Source: PHAA01 sp964584415
GTDB lineage: Bacteria; Bacillota; Syntrophomonadia; Syntrophomonadales; Syntrophomonadaceae
DNA length: 5,638 bases
Direction of reading: 5' to 3'
Assembly: GCA_964584415.1 (NCBI GenBank)
Contig: CAZOZX010000128.1
Span: 1 to 5,638, forward strand
A model generated the notes under the pieces. The model worked only from the letters and a program-made list of their open reading frames with translations, did not search any database and was not told the origin of the DNA. Shown piece by piece: positions 1 to 5,638 of the stretch (positions are counted from its first letter, which is position 1; each line of letters opens with the position of its first letter). The translations under genes and the position numbers were made by a program.

Positions 1-59
1 TCTTCGCTAACGCTCGGAATGACATGGTGAGAGATGCTTCGCTACCGCTCAGCATGACA
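1..59. repeat. Two copies of a short hairpin-forming intergenic repeat
   Basis: Two related units lie 35 bp apart. The core at 2-24 matches 37-59 at 20 of 23 positions, and both end in ATGACA. Unit 2 can fold: ATGCT at 34-38 pairs with AGCAT at 51-55 around a CTTCGCT-like loop. Unit 1 is cut by the window edge. Its visible stem bases still pair (1 with 18, 2 with 17, and 3 with 16 as G-U), although two of those positions differ from unit 2. This resembles the common intergenic repeats of the TTCGCT...CTC...ATGACA type seen in many bacterial genomes; that comparison is from memory. No function can be assigned. Confidence 0.6.
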
Positions 60-125
60 CATTCCCCGGCCGGTTCTGTTGCCTGCCCGCTTTTGGAAAT
101 TCAGGTCCCCCACCCGTAGGGACAT

Positions 126-150
126 AAAAAAGGCGCCCGCGCCGGCGCCT
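126..150 (-). terminator. Intrinsic terminator of the methyltransferase-tetR-rph operon
   Basis: Read on the minus strand, AGGCGCC (150-144) pairs perfectly with GGCGCCT (137-131) across a six-base loop. The transcript then runs into six U residues (131-126, the first shared with the stem). A GC-only stem followed by a U run is the standard Rho-independent terminator. It lies 108 bp beyond the stop codon of the phosphotransferase gene and is the first such structure after it, so it probably ends the three-gene operon. Confidence 0.85.
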
Positions 151-212
151 GGCTTGCCTATCATTCGGCCCACTGTTTACCAAACCCATGGTATCAAGCG
201 ATCTACGGTCCA

Positions 213-237
213 ACCGGTTGAGTCGATCCTTAGGGCC
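213..237 (+). repeat. Degenerate copy of the merR promoter/operator
   Basis: This 25-base stretch matches 4727-4751, the -35 and operator region in front of merR, at 21 of 25 positions without gaps. It includes the identical blocks ACCGGTTGA and CCTTAGGG. The -35-like hexamer is TTGAGT (218-223). The dyad has decayed to GATCCT-T-AGGGCC, and no good -10 hexamer sits 19 bp downstream (ACTTGT at 243-248). It lies between the rph stop codon and the operon terminator. It could be a relic of a duplicated regulatory region or a second weak MerR binding site. Confidence 0.5.
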
Positions 238-257
238 AGTCTACTTGTCACTCATTC

Positions 258-2888
258 TTAAAGGATTTCTACATAACCTTCTGAACCATTGATAAGAATA
301 CGTTGTCCATCCCGGATCAGTTTAGTAGCATGATCTACTCCGGCAACAGCGGGGAGCCCATATTCTCGGGCAATAACAGCACCGTGGGTCATCATACCCC
401 CGACTTCCGTCACCAGACCTTTTACGGATACAAAGAGTGGTGTCCAACCAGGATCGGCGAATTTGGTGACCAGGATGTCACCTTCTTCTATAACGGCGTC
501 CTCCAGTTTTAATACCACTCGAGCCCTGCCCTCTATGATTCCTGTTGATACCGGAATCCCCGCCAATGCGCCTTTGGGAACATGGCCGGCATTATATTCA
601 CCCCTTATGACCTCTCCCTCGGCTGTCATCACGCGCGGCGGCGTCAGCTTCTCATAGACCTCATAATTCACTCTGCGCTTGGTTATAATGCCATAATCCA
701 ACTGGTCAGTTTTAACCGCCTCCCGGAGTTCCTCAAAACTTAGGTAATAGATGTCCTCCTTGTTCTGAATAAGGCCCTTCTGCACGAGCTTCTGGGCCTC
801 CTTTAACAAAGCCTGTTTATATATGTAGTTACGTTGGATATGCATATATTTGGGATATTCCCGGTAGCCGATCAGGTTGCGCATAAGGCTTATTTTCTTA
901 CTGGTCCTATTGGCCTTTCTTTTACCGCCCGGTAATCGCACCAGGTGGCTTAAGAGTTCCTGTTCCTTCTGCCTCGCTTCCTGAAGCCCCTGCTCAAATT
1001 TAACCCTGCGGGCACCCGGCTCAAAATTCCGGATATTGCTGAGTATCATGGGAATTAGTACGGTCGGCTGTTCGCTCCAACGTGATCTGGTGATATCGAT
1101 CTCGCCCGAACAGCGCATGCCGTATTTTTCAAGGTAATCCTGTATGGTTTGGCTGACCATTTCCCCGCCTTCCAACCCGGCTAGATCCTCAAAAAAGTTT
1201 TCATCATTGGCATGGTGAAAATACTCGATTATGGCCGGATAATTCCGGACAATATCGGCCACATCCAGAAGTTCGAGTCCCATTACGGATGTTACGTTGT
1301 TGTTTACCGATTGAGACAGCACGTCTGCTGCACCTTTTTCGCCCAGCCATTGTTCCATGTTGCTATTTATCCACTTAACCGTCAGCATCCCGATCATCCA
1401 TGCGGCTGTGCTTTCAGGATCGGACATATTTTTCATTAATTGCTCATGGTCCTGTAAAATAAATTCAAATACTTCATCTCCGGATACATTGGCAATCCTT
1501 TGCTGCAGCTTCCTCACTGATTGGTCGTTGCGGTCCATAATATTTTTGATAAGATCGGGACTGTTGTTTCGGCAGATTTTTATGGCCTGAATGGGGACTC
1601 TCCAGGATAGGCCCTGTGCCCCCAGGCGGAAAGCTCTCTTCCCCCGCGCCCGCGGTAAAGTCTTTATAAACTGTTTGCGCTTGAATAGATTTAGCAGGGC
1701 GTTTTTTATATAAGGATCAAGCTGCCCCATCATTTTCGATGTCATTTTTCTCCCTGCCAGCGAAGCCAGATCATATGTGAAGTCGCAAAATAACCTTCCA
1801 CCGGCCTGGATCAGTATATTGTTCCTGAACAAAAGCCGGCAGAAAGACATTCCCAAGGGTTTGATAGGTTCTGTCATCATTTCAATATGGCCAAACGATA
1901 CATATACATGGTTTTTACCATCGTTTACATCCGGCAGGGGGAATAAAGTGGTGATGGGGCGGCTCTGAACAATATAGAAAGTATCTTCTGCAATACACCA
2001 TTCAATATCCTGGGGAGATCCAAAGTAAGCTTCGATCTTTCTGCCCAGCTGCTCAAGCCGCAGAATCTGCTCATCAGTCAGGGTTGGCTTGCTCTGCCAT
2101 TGGGGTCTGATCTCAGTTTTTCGGGTACCTCCTTGGTCCAGGACTTGGATGGCAAGTTTTTGGGTGGATATCTTCTTATCGGTGATTACACCATCCCGCA
2201 CCTTGTAAATGTCGGGATTCATCAAGCCGGAAACCAAGTCTTCTCCAAGACCAAAACCTGCTTCGATGGACAGCACTTTCCGGTTAGAGGTAACCGGGTC
2301 GGCGGTAAACATAACCCCGGCAGCCTGGGCCAATGCCATCTTCTGTACCACCACAGACATATAGACCTTGCGGTGGTCGCAGTCGTTTTGTATGCGGTAG
2401 GCTACCGCACGGTCGCAGAACAGGGATGCCCAGCACCTGCTGATATGCTTGAGAATGGCATCTTTCCCTATGATATTTAGGTACGTATCATGCTGACCGG
2501 CGAATGCAGCAGTAACAAGATCTTCGGCAGTGGCGCTGGAGCGAACTGCATAGGCATCCTTTTCGCCCAATAAGGTAATGCAGGCAGCGATTTGCTCTTC
2601 GATTTCTTTGGGGATAACGGTCTCTTCAATGACATCACGAATCCGGGCGCTGATCTGGCTAATCGTCTGCAGCTCGCTCAGTCCAAGCAGAGACAACTTA
2701 TCAAGAAGATGTTTTAGTTCCTCATTATCCCCAGTTATTCTCTTATAGGCTTCAGTAGTAATGCAAAAGCCTTCCGGCACCTTAATGCCCTCAATTCTCG
2801 ACAGCTCCCCCAGGTTGGCGCCTTTGCCGCCGGCTGTAGAGAGCTTGGTTTTGTCTATCTCCTTAAAGCCAAGTGTATAAGCAATCAT
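258..2888 (-). CDS. rph: Rifamycin phosphotransferase-type enzyme (PEP-synthase-like dikinase family)
   Basis: This 876-residue protein is predicted to move the beta-phosphate of ATP onto rifamycin antibiotics through a phosphohistidine, releasing AMP and phosphate in the cytoplasm. The N-terminal ATP-grasp domain (about 1-315) shows GGKGANLGEL with Lys23, VRSSATAEDL with Arg116, QDIEW (293-297) and VQSRPIT (307-313). A middle drug-binding domain (about 327-760) starts with HVYVSFGHIEMMT and contains GYREYPKY with Arg676 and Lys680. The C-terminal swivelling domain (about 775-876) carries the phosphate-carrying His835 in MMTHGAVIARE. The residues His825, Arg666 and Lys670 that I recall for the 867-residue Listeria enzyme all map here with one offset of 10. 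A true PEP synthase has its histidine mid-protein and a C-terminal TIM barrel, which is absent here. The ATG is preceded by GGGGAG seven bases upstream. It is the last gene of the operon, 45 bp after tetR. Family assignment is strong; the actual substrate is inferred. Confidence 0.88.
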   Translation of the reverse strand: MIAYTLGFKEIDKTKLSTAGGKGANLGELSRIEGIKVPEGFCITTEAYKRITGDNEELKHLLDKLSLLGLSELQTISQISARIRDVIEETVIPKEIEEQIAACITLLGEKDAYAVRSSATAEDLVTAAFAGQHDTYLNIIGKDAILKHISRCWASLFCDRAVAYRIQNDCDHRKVYMSVVVQKMALAQAAGVMFTADPVTSNRKVLSIEAGFGLGEDLVSGLMNPDIYKVRDGVITDKKISTQKLAIQVLDQGGTRKTEIRPQWQSKPTLTDEQILRLEQLGRKIEAYFGSPQDIEWCIAEDTFYIVQSRPITTLFPLPDVNDGKNHVYVSFGHIEMMTEPIKPLGMSFCRLLFRNNILIQAGGRLFCDFTYDLASLAGRKMTSKMMGQLDPYIKNALLNLFKRKQFIKTLPRARGKRAFRLGAQGLSWRVPIQAIKICRNNSPDLIKNIMDRNDQSVRKLQQRIANVSGDEVFEFILQDHEQLMKNMSDPESTAAWMIGMLTVKWINSNMEQWLGEKGAADVLSQSVNNNVTSVMGLELLDVADIVRNYPAIIEYFHHANDENFFEDLAGLEGGEMVSQTIQDYLEKYGMRCSGEIDITRSRWSEQPTVLIPMILSNIRNFEPGARRVKFEQGLQEARQKEQELLSHLVRLPGGKRKANRTSKKISLMRNLIGYREYPKYMHIQRNYIYKQALLKEAQKLVQKGLIQNKEDIYYLSFEELREAVKTDQLDYGIITKRRVNYEVYEKLTPPRVMTAEGEVIRGEYNAGHVPKGALAGIPVSTGIIEGRARVVLKLEDAVIEEGDILVTKFADPGWTPLFVSVKGLVTEVGGMMTHGAVIAREYGLPAVAGVDHATKLIRDGQRILINGSEGYVEIL

Positions 2889-2933
2889 GTTTTAACTCCC
2901 CAACTGGATGACGTGCCCTTAAAGCCGACCGGT

Positions 2934-3533
2934 TCAATTATCCGCTGGAGTGGCAATACCTTGCTTGAGTATTTGGATTGCTGCTTCCACCTTTTTTAAA
3001 TACCGGGTCTCATCCAATCCGCTGTACAAATATTCATTAAAAACGAAGATGTACATCATTTTAATAACCACTTCGGAATCGATTTCCGGCTTGATAAGGC
3101 CAGCCTGTTTATCACGCTCGATTATTTCGACGTACTTATGATTGGATACTCTGAGGAGCTGCAGCATGAATTCACTATTATCAATCACTGTCAATGCGCC
3201 TATCTTGGTATATTCCGGTCTTATGCTGCCTACTTTAAGAGTTCCTTCAGCTCTTTGCATAATGGTTTCAAAAAAGCTGGTATTGGGATCGGCGGCTTCT
3301 TGATCGCCAAGAATTTTATGAATCTCCTCTGAGATTTTTTCCGCCATATAAAGATAGATATCTTGTTTATCAGTAAAATACTGGTAAAAACTACCCTTGG
3401 GTATCCCCGCGTTCTTTATGATCTGGTTGATGGATGCGTCACTGAAGCGCCGGGTAGAAAACTCCTGTACGGCCGCTTCAAATATCCGCTTCTGCTTTGC
3501 TTCGCTCAAGTTGAAAAAGGTATCTTTGGGCAT
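2934..3533 (-). CDS. TetR/AcrR-family transcriptional repressor
   Basis: This 199-residue protein has the usual TetR length. Its N-terminal DNA-binding domain covers about residues 10-60, with the helix-turn-helix and following helix in ASINQIIKNAGIPKGSFYQYF (33-53), a classic TetR signature. Residues 70-199 form an all-helical ligand-binding and dimerisation domain that is poorly conserved across the family, so the inducer cannot be read off. The start has an excellent ribosome binding site, AAAGGAGG, seven bases before ATG. The gene sits between the methyltransferase (48 bp upstream) and rph (45 bp downstream). It has no palindrome of its own just upstream, but two TGACCA-N2-TGGTCA palindromes lie at the operon promoter. 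I infer that it represses its own operon and is released by a drug-like ligand. The gene is AT-richer than merR, at roughly 43 percent GC in the lines I sampled. Confidence 0.9.
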   Translation of the reverse strand: MPKDTFFNLSEAKQKRIFEAAVQEFSTRRFSDASINQIIKNAGIPKGSFYQYFTDKQDIYLYMAEKISEEIHKILGDQEAADPNTSFFETIMQRAEGTLKVGSIRPEYTKIGALTVIDNSEFMLQLLRVSNHKYVEIIERDKQAGLIKPEIDSEVVIKMMYIFVFNEYLYSGLDETRYLKKVEAAIQILKQGIATPADN

Positions 3534-3581
3534 GATTTATCCTCCTTTAGTAACTGGAATGGGTTAAGTGCAGGCCATATA

Positions 3582-4577
3582 CTATTCAACCATCGCACGG
3601 GCAAAATGGGCATGCTCCTGGGCATGGTAGCTGCCCGGGTGTTCCTGGAAGTACATTTTTTCAATATCTAATGGATTTAGATTCTCTTGGAGACGCAGTC
3701 CTAATACATCAAGGTCATCAGATAAAGTCGACGGGTCAAACCCGGATTTCGCTTTTGCACCCACCAGAGAGAACAGCATCCACTGTCCCCGCGGAGTTAC
3801 TTTAGCGTGGTCATAGGCATCGGCATCCAGGTAATCAAAAATTATAACACTGCCCTGCGGGGCTATCCCTGCAACTGTGCGCAGGGTATCAAATACAGTC
3901 TTACGGGGCAGGTAATAAACAACCCCCAGCCAGCTGAAGAAAGTCTCGGCCTTCGGGTCATATGATGAATTTCTAAGTTGCTCGTCAAGTCTCTGGCGGG
4001 TGAAATCTACCGGAACAAAATGCAGATGTCCGGGAATCTCCCAACCCAATTCGGCCAGGCGTTGGCGCTTAAAAGTCTGAGCAGCAGGATGGTCCACCTC
4101 AAATACCTGCAATTTCTCCATAAGTTCCGGGTGCCGGAAGGCAAAGGTGTCCATCCCTGCCCCCAAAATCACATACTGCTTTACTCCTCTCCTGACCGCC
4201 TCCATTAGGATGTCTTCGGTATACCGGGCTCGGCTGACCGCCAGGGCAAGAGCTCCGGTAGCATGCATATACCAATCCACGGCCGGAGTTGAACTGGAGA
4301 CTACTTCCGCGTCTTGGGGAGCGATAGCCTCAATAGTTTGACGGATATAACGGGGCAGCAAGAATTTCATAATAGAGGGTACAGGTTTACCGGAGCTGAT
4401 ATAATGGATTACTTTCATTGACCTATATATGGTGTTAGCGAAGTTTGTACGCTGCTCTTCAGTAAGCAGGTCTCCAGCCAGAAAGTCATCAAATATCTTT
4501 TGGTTATCATGCACCGCATGATAGGCCCTGCACCAGGCTATTACCGACGCGGAAAAACTAGCGTTGTTTTTTTTCAC
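3582..4577 (-). CDS. Class I SAM-dependent methyltransferase, PPM1/LCMT-like (TIGR00027 type)
   Basis: This 331-residue protein is predicted to transfer a methyl group from S-adenosylmethionine, probably to an oxygen atom of a small molecule. The SAM-binding motifs are VILGAGMDTFAFR (136-148), FEVDHP (159-164, with the acidic residue expected to hold the SAM ribose) and VPVDF (188-192), followed by SWLGVVYYLP (215-224). This AGxDTxAxR pattern marks the family related to leucine carboxyl methyltransferases and to O-methyltransferases of polyketide pathways. The N-terminal 120 residues form a helical region with no recognised motif. I chose the GTG start because GGAGGG lies seven bases upstream. 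An in-frame ATG (4583) is only one base from that site, and a TTG (4592) overlaps it; starting there would give 336 residues. It is the first gene of the operon. Whether it modifies a rifamycin, another drug or a cell metabolite cannot be told. Confidence 0.82.
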   Translation of the reverse strand: MKKNNASFSASVIAWCRAYHAVHDNQKIFDDFLAGDLLTEEQRTNFANTIYRSMKVIHYISSGKPVPSIMKFLLPRYIRQTIEAIAPQDAEVVSSSTPAVDWYMHATGALALAVSRARYTEDILMEAVRRGVKQYVILGAGMDTFAFRHPELMEKLQVFEVDHPAAQTFKRQRLAELGWEIPGHLHFVPVDFTRQRLDEQLRNSSYDPKAETFFSWLGVVYYLPRKTVFDTLRTVAGIAPQGSVIIFDYLDADAYDHAKVTPRGQWMLFSLVGAKAKSGFDPSTLSDDLDVLGLRLQENLNPLDIEKMYFQEHPGSYHAQEHAHFARAMVE

Positions 4578-4584
4578 TGCCATT

Positions 4585-4590
4585 CCCTCC
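4585..4590 (-). promoter_or_regulatory. Ribosome binding site that decides the methyltransferase start
   Basis: On the minus strand this reads GGAGGG. It is seven bases from the GTG at 4577, which is ideal, but one base from the ATG at 4583, and it overlaps the TTG at 4592. The spacing favours GTG initiation. Confidence 0.75.
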
Positions 4591-4597
4591 AATTTTT

Positions 4598-4613
4598 ATG
4601 ACCACATGGTCAT
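4598..4613. promoter_or_regulatory. Operator O1, predicted TetR-family binding palindrome
   Basis: ATGACCA and TGGTCAT form perfect seven-base arms around the dinucleotide CA. It lies in the untranslated leader of the methyltransferase operon, about 6-21 bases after the predicted transcription start, where a bound repressor would block the polymerase. It shares the TGACCA-N2-TGGTCA core with O2, and the two centres are 33 bp apart, close to three helical turns. The length and symmetry suit a TetR dimer. Binding by the operon-encoded TetR is inferred from context. Confidence 0.7.
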
Positions 4614-4625
4614 GTTTGCAAGAAC

Positions 4626-4654
4626 ATTATATGACCATCTGGTCACATAGTCAA
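4626..4654 (-). promoter_or_regulatory. Promoter of the methyltransferase-tetR-rph operon
   Basis: On the minus strand, TTGACT (4654-4649) and a perfect TATAAT (4631-4626) are separated by 17 bp, a near-ideal sigma-A promoter. Transcription should start near 4619, giving a leader of about 42 bases before the GTG start. The spacer is almost filled by operator O2, so the promoter looks strong but tightly repressible. Confidence 0.85.
4631..4646. promoter_or_regulatory. Operator O2, palindrome inside the operon promoter spacer
   Basis: TGACCA (4632-4637) and TGGTCA (4640-4645) are perfect six-base arms around TC. The flanking seventh bases (A and C) do not match, so O2 is slightly weaker than O1 in symmetry. 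It lies wholly between the -35 and -10 hexamers, the usual place for a TetR-family repressor to exclude RNA polymerase. Confidence 0.75.
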
Positions 4655-4731
4655 CAAATTAATTCCTGATTTCAATCTGGCTGCTTGCTATGGTCTCTTC
4701 CGAAAAAATCGTGAAGATTTTATCAGACCGG

Positions 4732-4762
4732 TTGACTAGACCCTTAGGGTCGGGTTTATACT
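4732..4762 (+). promoter_or_regulatory. merR promoter with 19-bp spacer and central dyad
   Basis: TTGACT (4732-4737) and TATACT (4757-4762) are 19 bp apart, two more than the optimum. That lengthened spacer is the hallmark of promoters that MerR-family proteins activate by distorting the DNA. Inside it, GACCCT and AGGGTC form a perfect dyad around a single T (4739-4751). Its centre is two bases off the middle of the spacer. The promoter faces merR itself, so self-activation is expected. Predicted transcription starts near 4769. Confidence 0.78.
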
Positions 4763-4780
4763 GACGGTAAGGTGATGGAT

Positions 4781-5587
4781 ATGAATAAATTAAAAGTAAG
4801 CGAATTTGTAAAACTGACCGGCACTACCCTGAAAACCGTCAATTACTACCATAAGATCGGGCTGCTGCCGGAACCGGAGCGCTCAGCCGGGGGCTATCGT
4901 CTCTACGGGCCGGCGGAGTTGAACCGGATGCGTTTGATCAAGCATATGAAATCCCTGGGGCTCGGCCTCCGGCAAATTAAAGAGATGCTGAGGGATGTTC
5001 AGGATCCGAGTTCTTCCCTGGAGGTCCTGCAGTCGCTGCGGCGGGAACTGCTGAAAAGTATTGCCACCCTGCAGGAACGGGTGGCTAAGATCGACGCTCT
5101 CCTGGGTACGGATGCCTCGCTCCTGGATGAGGATCTGTTCGATTCCCCTTCTCTGCAGAATACTACGGAGATATTGGGAGCGGATAACATGGAAATTTAC
5201 GCCCGGTCCTACCCGGAGATTTTCGACCAGCACCGCAAACTATACGGTATCCTGGATGATTTCGAGTGGGGGGAGGACTACCAGCAGACCTTCAGCGGCC
5301 TGGCCCAGTTCTTCAAGGAGCATCCCGAGGAATACCGGATCTCTTTGGATTATGCCCAGCGCCTGGGGCGCATCTCGAATCTGGACCAGGATGACCCGGA
5401 GATCGATGCCTTTGCCCGGGAATCAGCCGAGGTTATCAAGAGCATGCCGGCATTAACGGAGGTTTTGTTCAAACAGAAGCCGATCAAGGAGCCCCTGGGC
5501 GGCGTTTATAACGATCTGGTCGCGGATGTGCTGTCGCCCGCCCGCATCAAGTATAACCAGCTGCTGCAGAAATACCTGGGCCTCTGA
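4781..5587 (+). CDS. MerR-family transcriptional regulator, unknown ligand
   Basis: This 268-residue protein begins with a MerR winged helix-turn-helix. The helix-turn-helix spans KVSEFVKLTG to NYYHKIGLLP (5-30) and the wing is GGYRLYGPAEL (37-47), followed by a second helical pair ending in LRQIKEML (63-70). A long dimerisation helix, probably a coiled coil, follows at about 80-108. Residues 120-268 form a helical effector domain that I do not recognise. It has no cysteine anywhere, so the cysteine-based sensing of MerR, CueR or SoxR is excluded and an organic ligand is more likely. I chose ATG at 4781 because AAGGTG lies six bases upstream. GTG (4772) and ATG (4775) are also in frame but would sit almost at the transcript's 5' end. 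It is transcribed away from the rph operon, and its GC content looks clearly higher (about 60 percent in sampled lines). Confidence 0.88.
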   Translation: MNKLKVSEFVKLTGTTLKTVNYYHKIGLLPEPERSAGGYRLYGPAELNRMRLIKHMKSLGLGLRQIKEMLRDVQDPSSSLEVLQSLRRELLKSIATLQERVAKIDALLGTDASLLDEDLFDSPSLQNTTEILGADNMEIYARSYPEIFDQHRKLYGILDDFEWGEDYQQTFSGLAQFFKEHPEEYRISLDYAQRLGRISNLDQDDPEIDAFARESAEVIKSMPALTEVLFKQKPIKEPLGGVYNDLVADVLSPARIKYNQLLQKYLGL

Positions 5588-5598
5588 GTCCTCTGAGT
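5581..5598. repeat. Nine-base tandem duplication over the merR stop codon
   Basis: CCTCTGAGT occurs twice in direct succession (5581-5589 and 5590-5598). The first copy contains the merR stop TGA, and the second places another TGA in the same frame nine bases later. It is a small slippage-type duplication with no evident role. No terminator for merR is visible before the window ends. Confidence 0.6.
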
Positions 5599-5620
5599 GA
5601 GTGTCAGCGGGACGGAGTTG

Positions 5621-5638
5621 TTGACATAAATACCGACC
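5621..5638 (+). promoter_or_regulatory. Possible start of a downstream promoter and half operator, cut by the window edge
   Basis: A perfect -35 hexamer TTGACA (5621-5626) is followed by TAAATACCGACC up to the last base. TACCGACC would be the left half of a TACCGACC/GGTCGGTA palindrome placed in a promoter spacer, by analogy with O2. Both the -10 and the right half lie outside the window, so this is only a suggestion. Confidence 0.3.

Noticed and set aside
178..193. TACCA/TGGTA hairpin downstream of rph
   Set aside because: The five-base arms are weak and no T run follows on either strand. The terminator at 126-150 is far better.
79..261. Plus-strand 60-codon open frame in the left intergenic region
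   Set aside because: It spans the operon terminator and the promoter-like repeat and has no convincing ribosome binding site. The peptide is rich in Pro, Arg and Ser without any recognisable motif.
2280..2297. CCGGTT/AACCGG inverted repeat
   Set aside because: It lies inside the rph coding sequence, encoding a conserved stretch of the ATP-grasp domain, so chance symmetry is sufficient explanation.
2100..2480. Plus-strand 126-codon open frame inside rph
   Set aside because: It is antisense to the ATP-grasp domain of a strongly supported gene, and its translation shows no known motif, so it is a shadow frame.
4705..4721. AAAATC/GATTTT inverted repeat considered as a terminator
   Set aside because: The stem is short and AT-rich. 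It lies upstream of both divergent promoters, where no transcript needs terminating. It may only be an AT-rich upstream promoter element.
4593..4780. Rifamycin-associated element of the actinomycete type
   Set aside because: I searched the control region for the GC-rich inverted repeat known upstream of actinomycete rifamycin-resistance genes and saw none. Control here looks TetR-based instead.
5061..5456. 131-codon open frame overlapping merR in another plus frame
   Set aside because: It is the shifted frame of a GC-rich gene, with Arg, Ser and Trp-rich composition typical of out-of-frame translation.

Overview
The window reads as a chromosomal segment of a low-to-moderate GC Gram-positive bacterium, most likely a clostridial Firmicute of the Peptococcaceae type. 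This rests on strong Shine-Dalgarno sites, GTG start use, a MerR gene with a 19-bp-spacer promoter, and protein styles typical of that group. The species cannot be named from the sequence alone.

Layout. Positions 1-59 carry two copies, 35 bp apart, of a short hairpin-forming intergenic repeat. Positions 60-257 are non-coding. They hold the intrinsic terminator of the minus-strand operon (126-150) and a degenerate copy (213-237) of the promoter/operator found in front of the merR gene at the other end of the locus. A three-gene minus-strand operon occupies 4577 down to 258: a class I SAM-dependent methyltransferase (PPM1/LCMT-like), a TetR-family repressor, and an 876-residue rifamycin phosphotransferase-type enzyme. 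The genes are 48 and 45 bp apart and each has its own ribosome binding site. A MerR-family regulator is divergently transcribed on the plus strand (4781-5587). The last 51 bases are non-coding and end in what may be the start of the next promoter.

How the parts work together. The operon has a near-consensus sigma-A promoter (TTGACT, 17 bp, TATAAT, on the minus strand). A TGACCA-N2-TGGTCA palindrome fills its spacer, and a second such palindrome, centred 33 bp away, lies just after the predicted transcription start. The simplest reading is that the operon-encoded TetR protein represses its own operon until an inducer is bound. The operon would then supply a drug-phosphorylating enzyme together with a methyltransferase. 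The merR gene has its own promoter with a 19-bp spacer enclosing a perfect 6-1-6 dyad, the usual design of a ligand-activated, self-regulated MerR promoter. Whether the two regulators share an inducer is not visible here.

No wholly new system is evident. The most interesting points are the methyltransferase-TetR-rifamycin phosphotransferase operon with its operators, and the second copy of the merR promoter at the far end of that operon.
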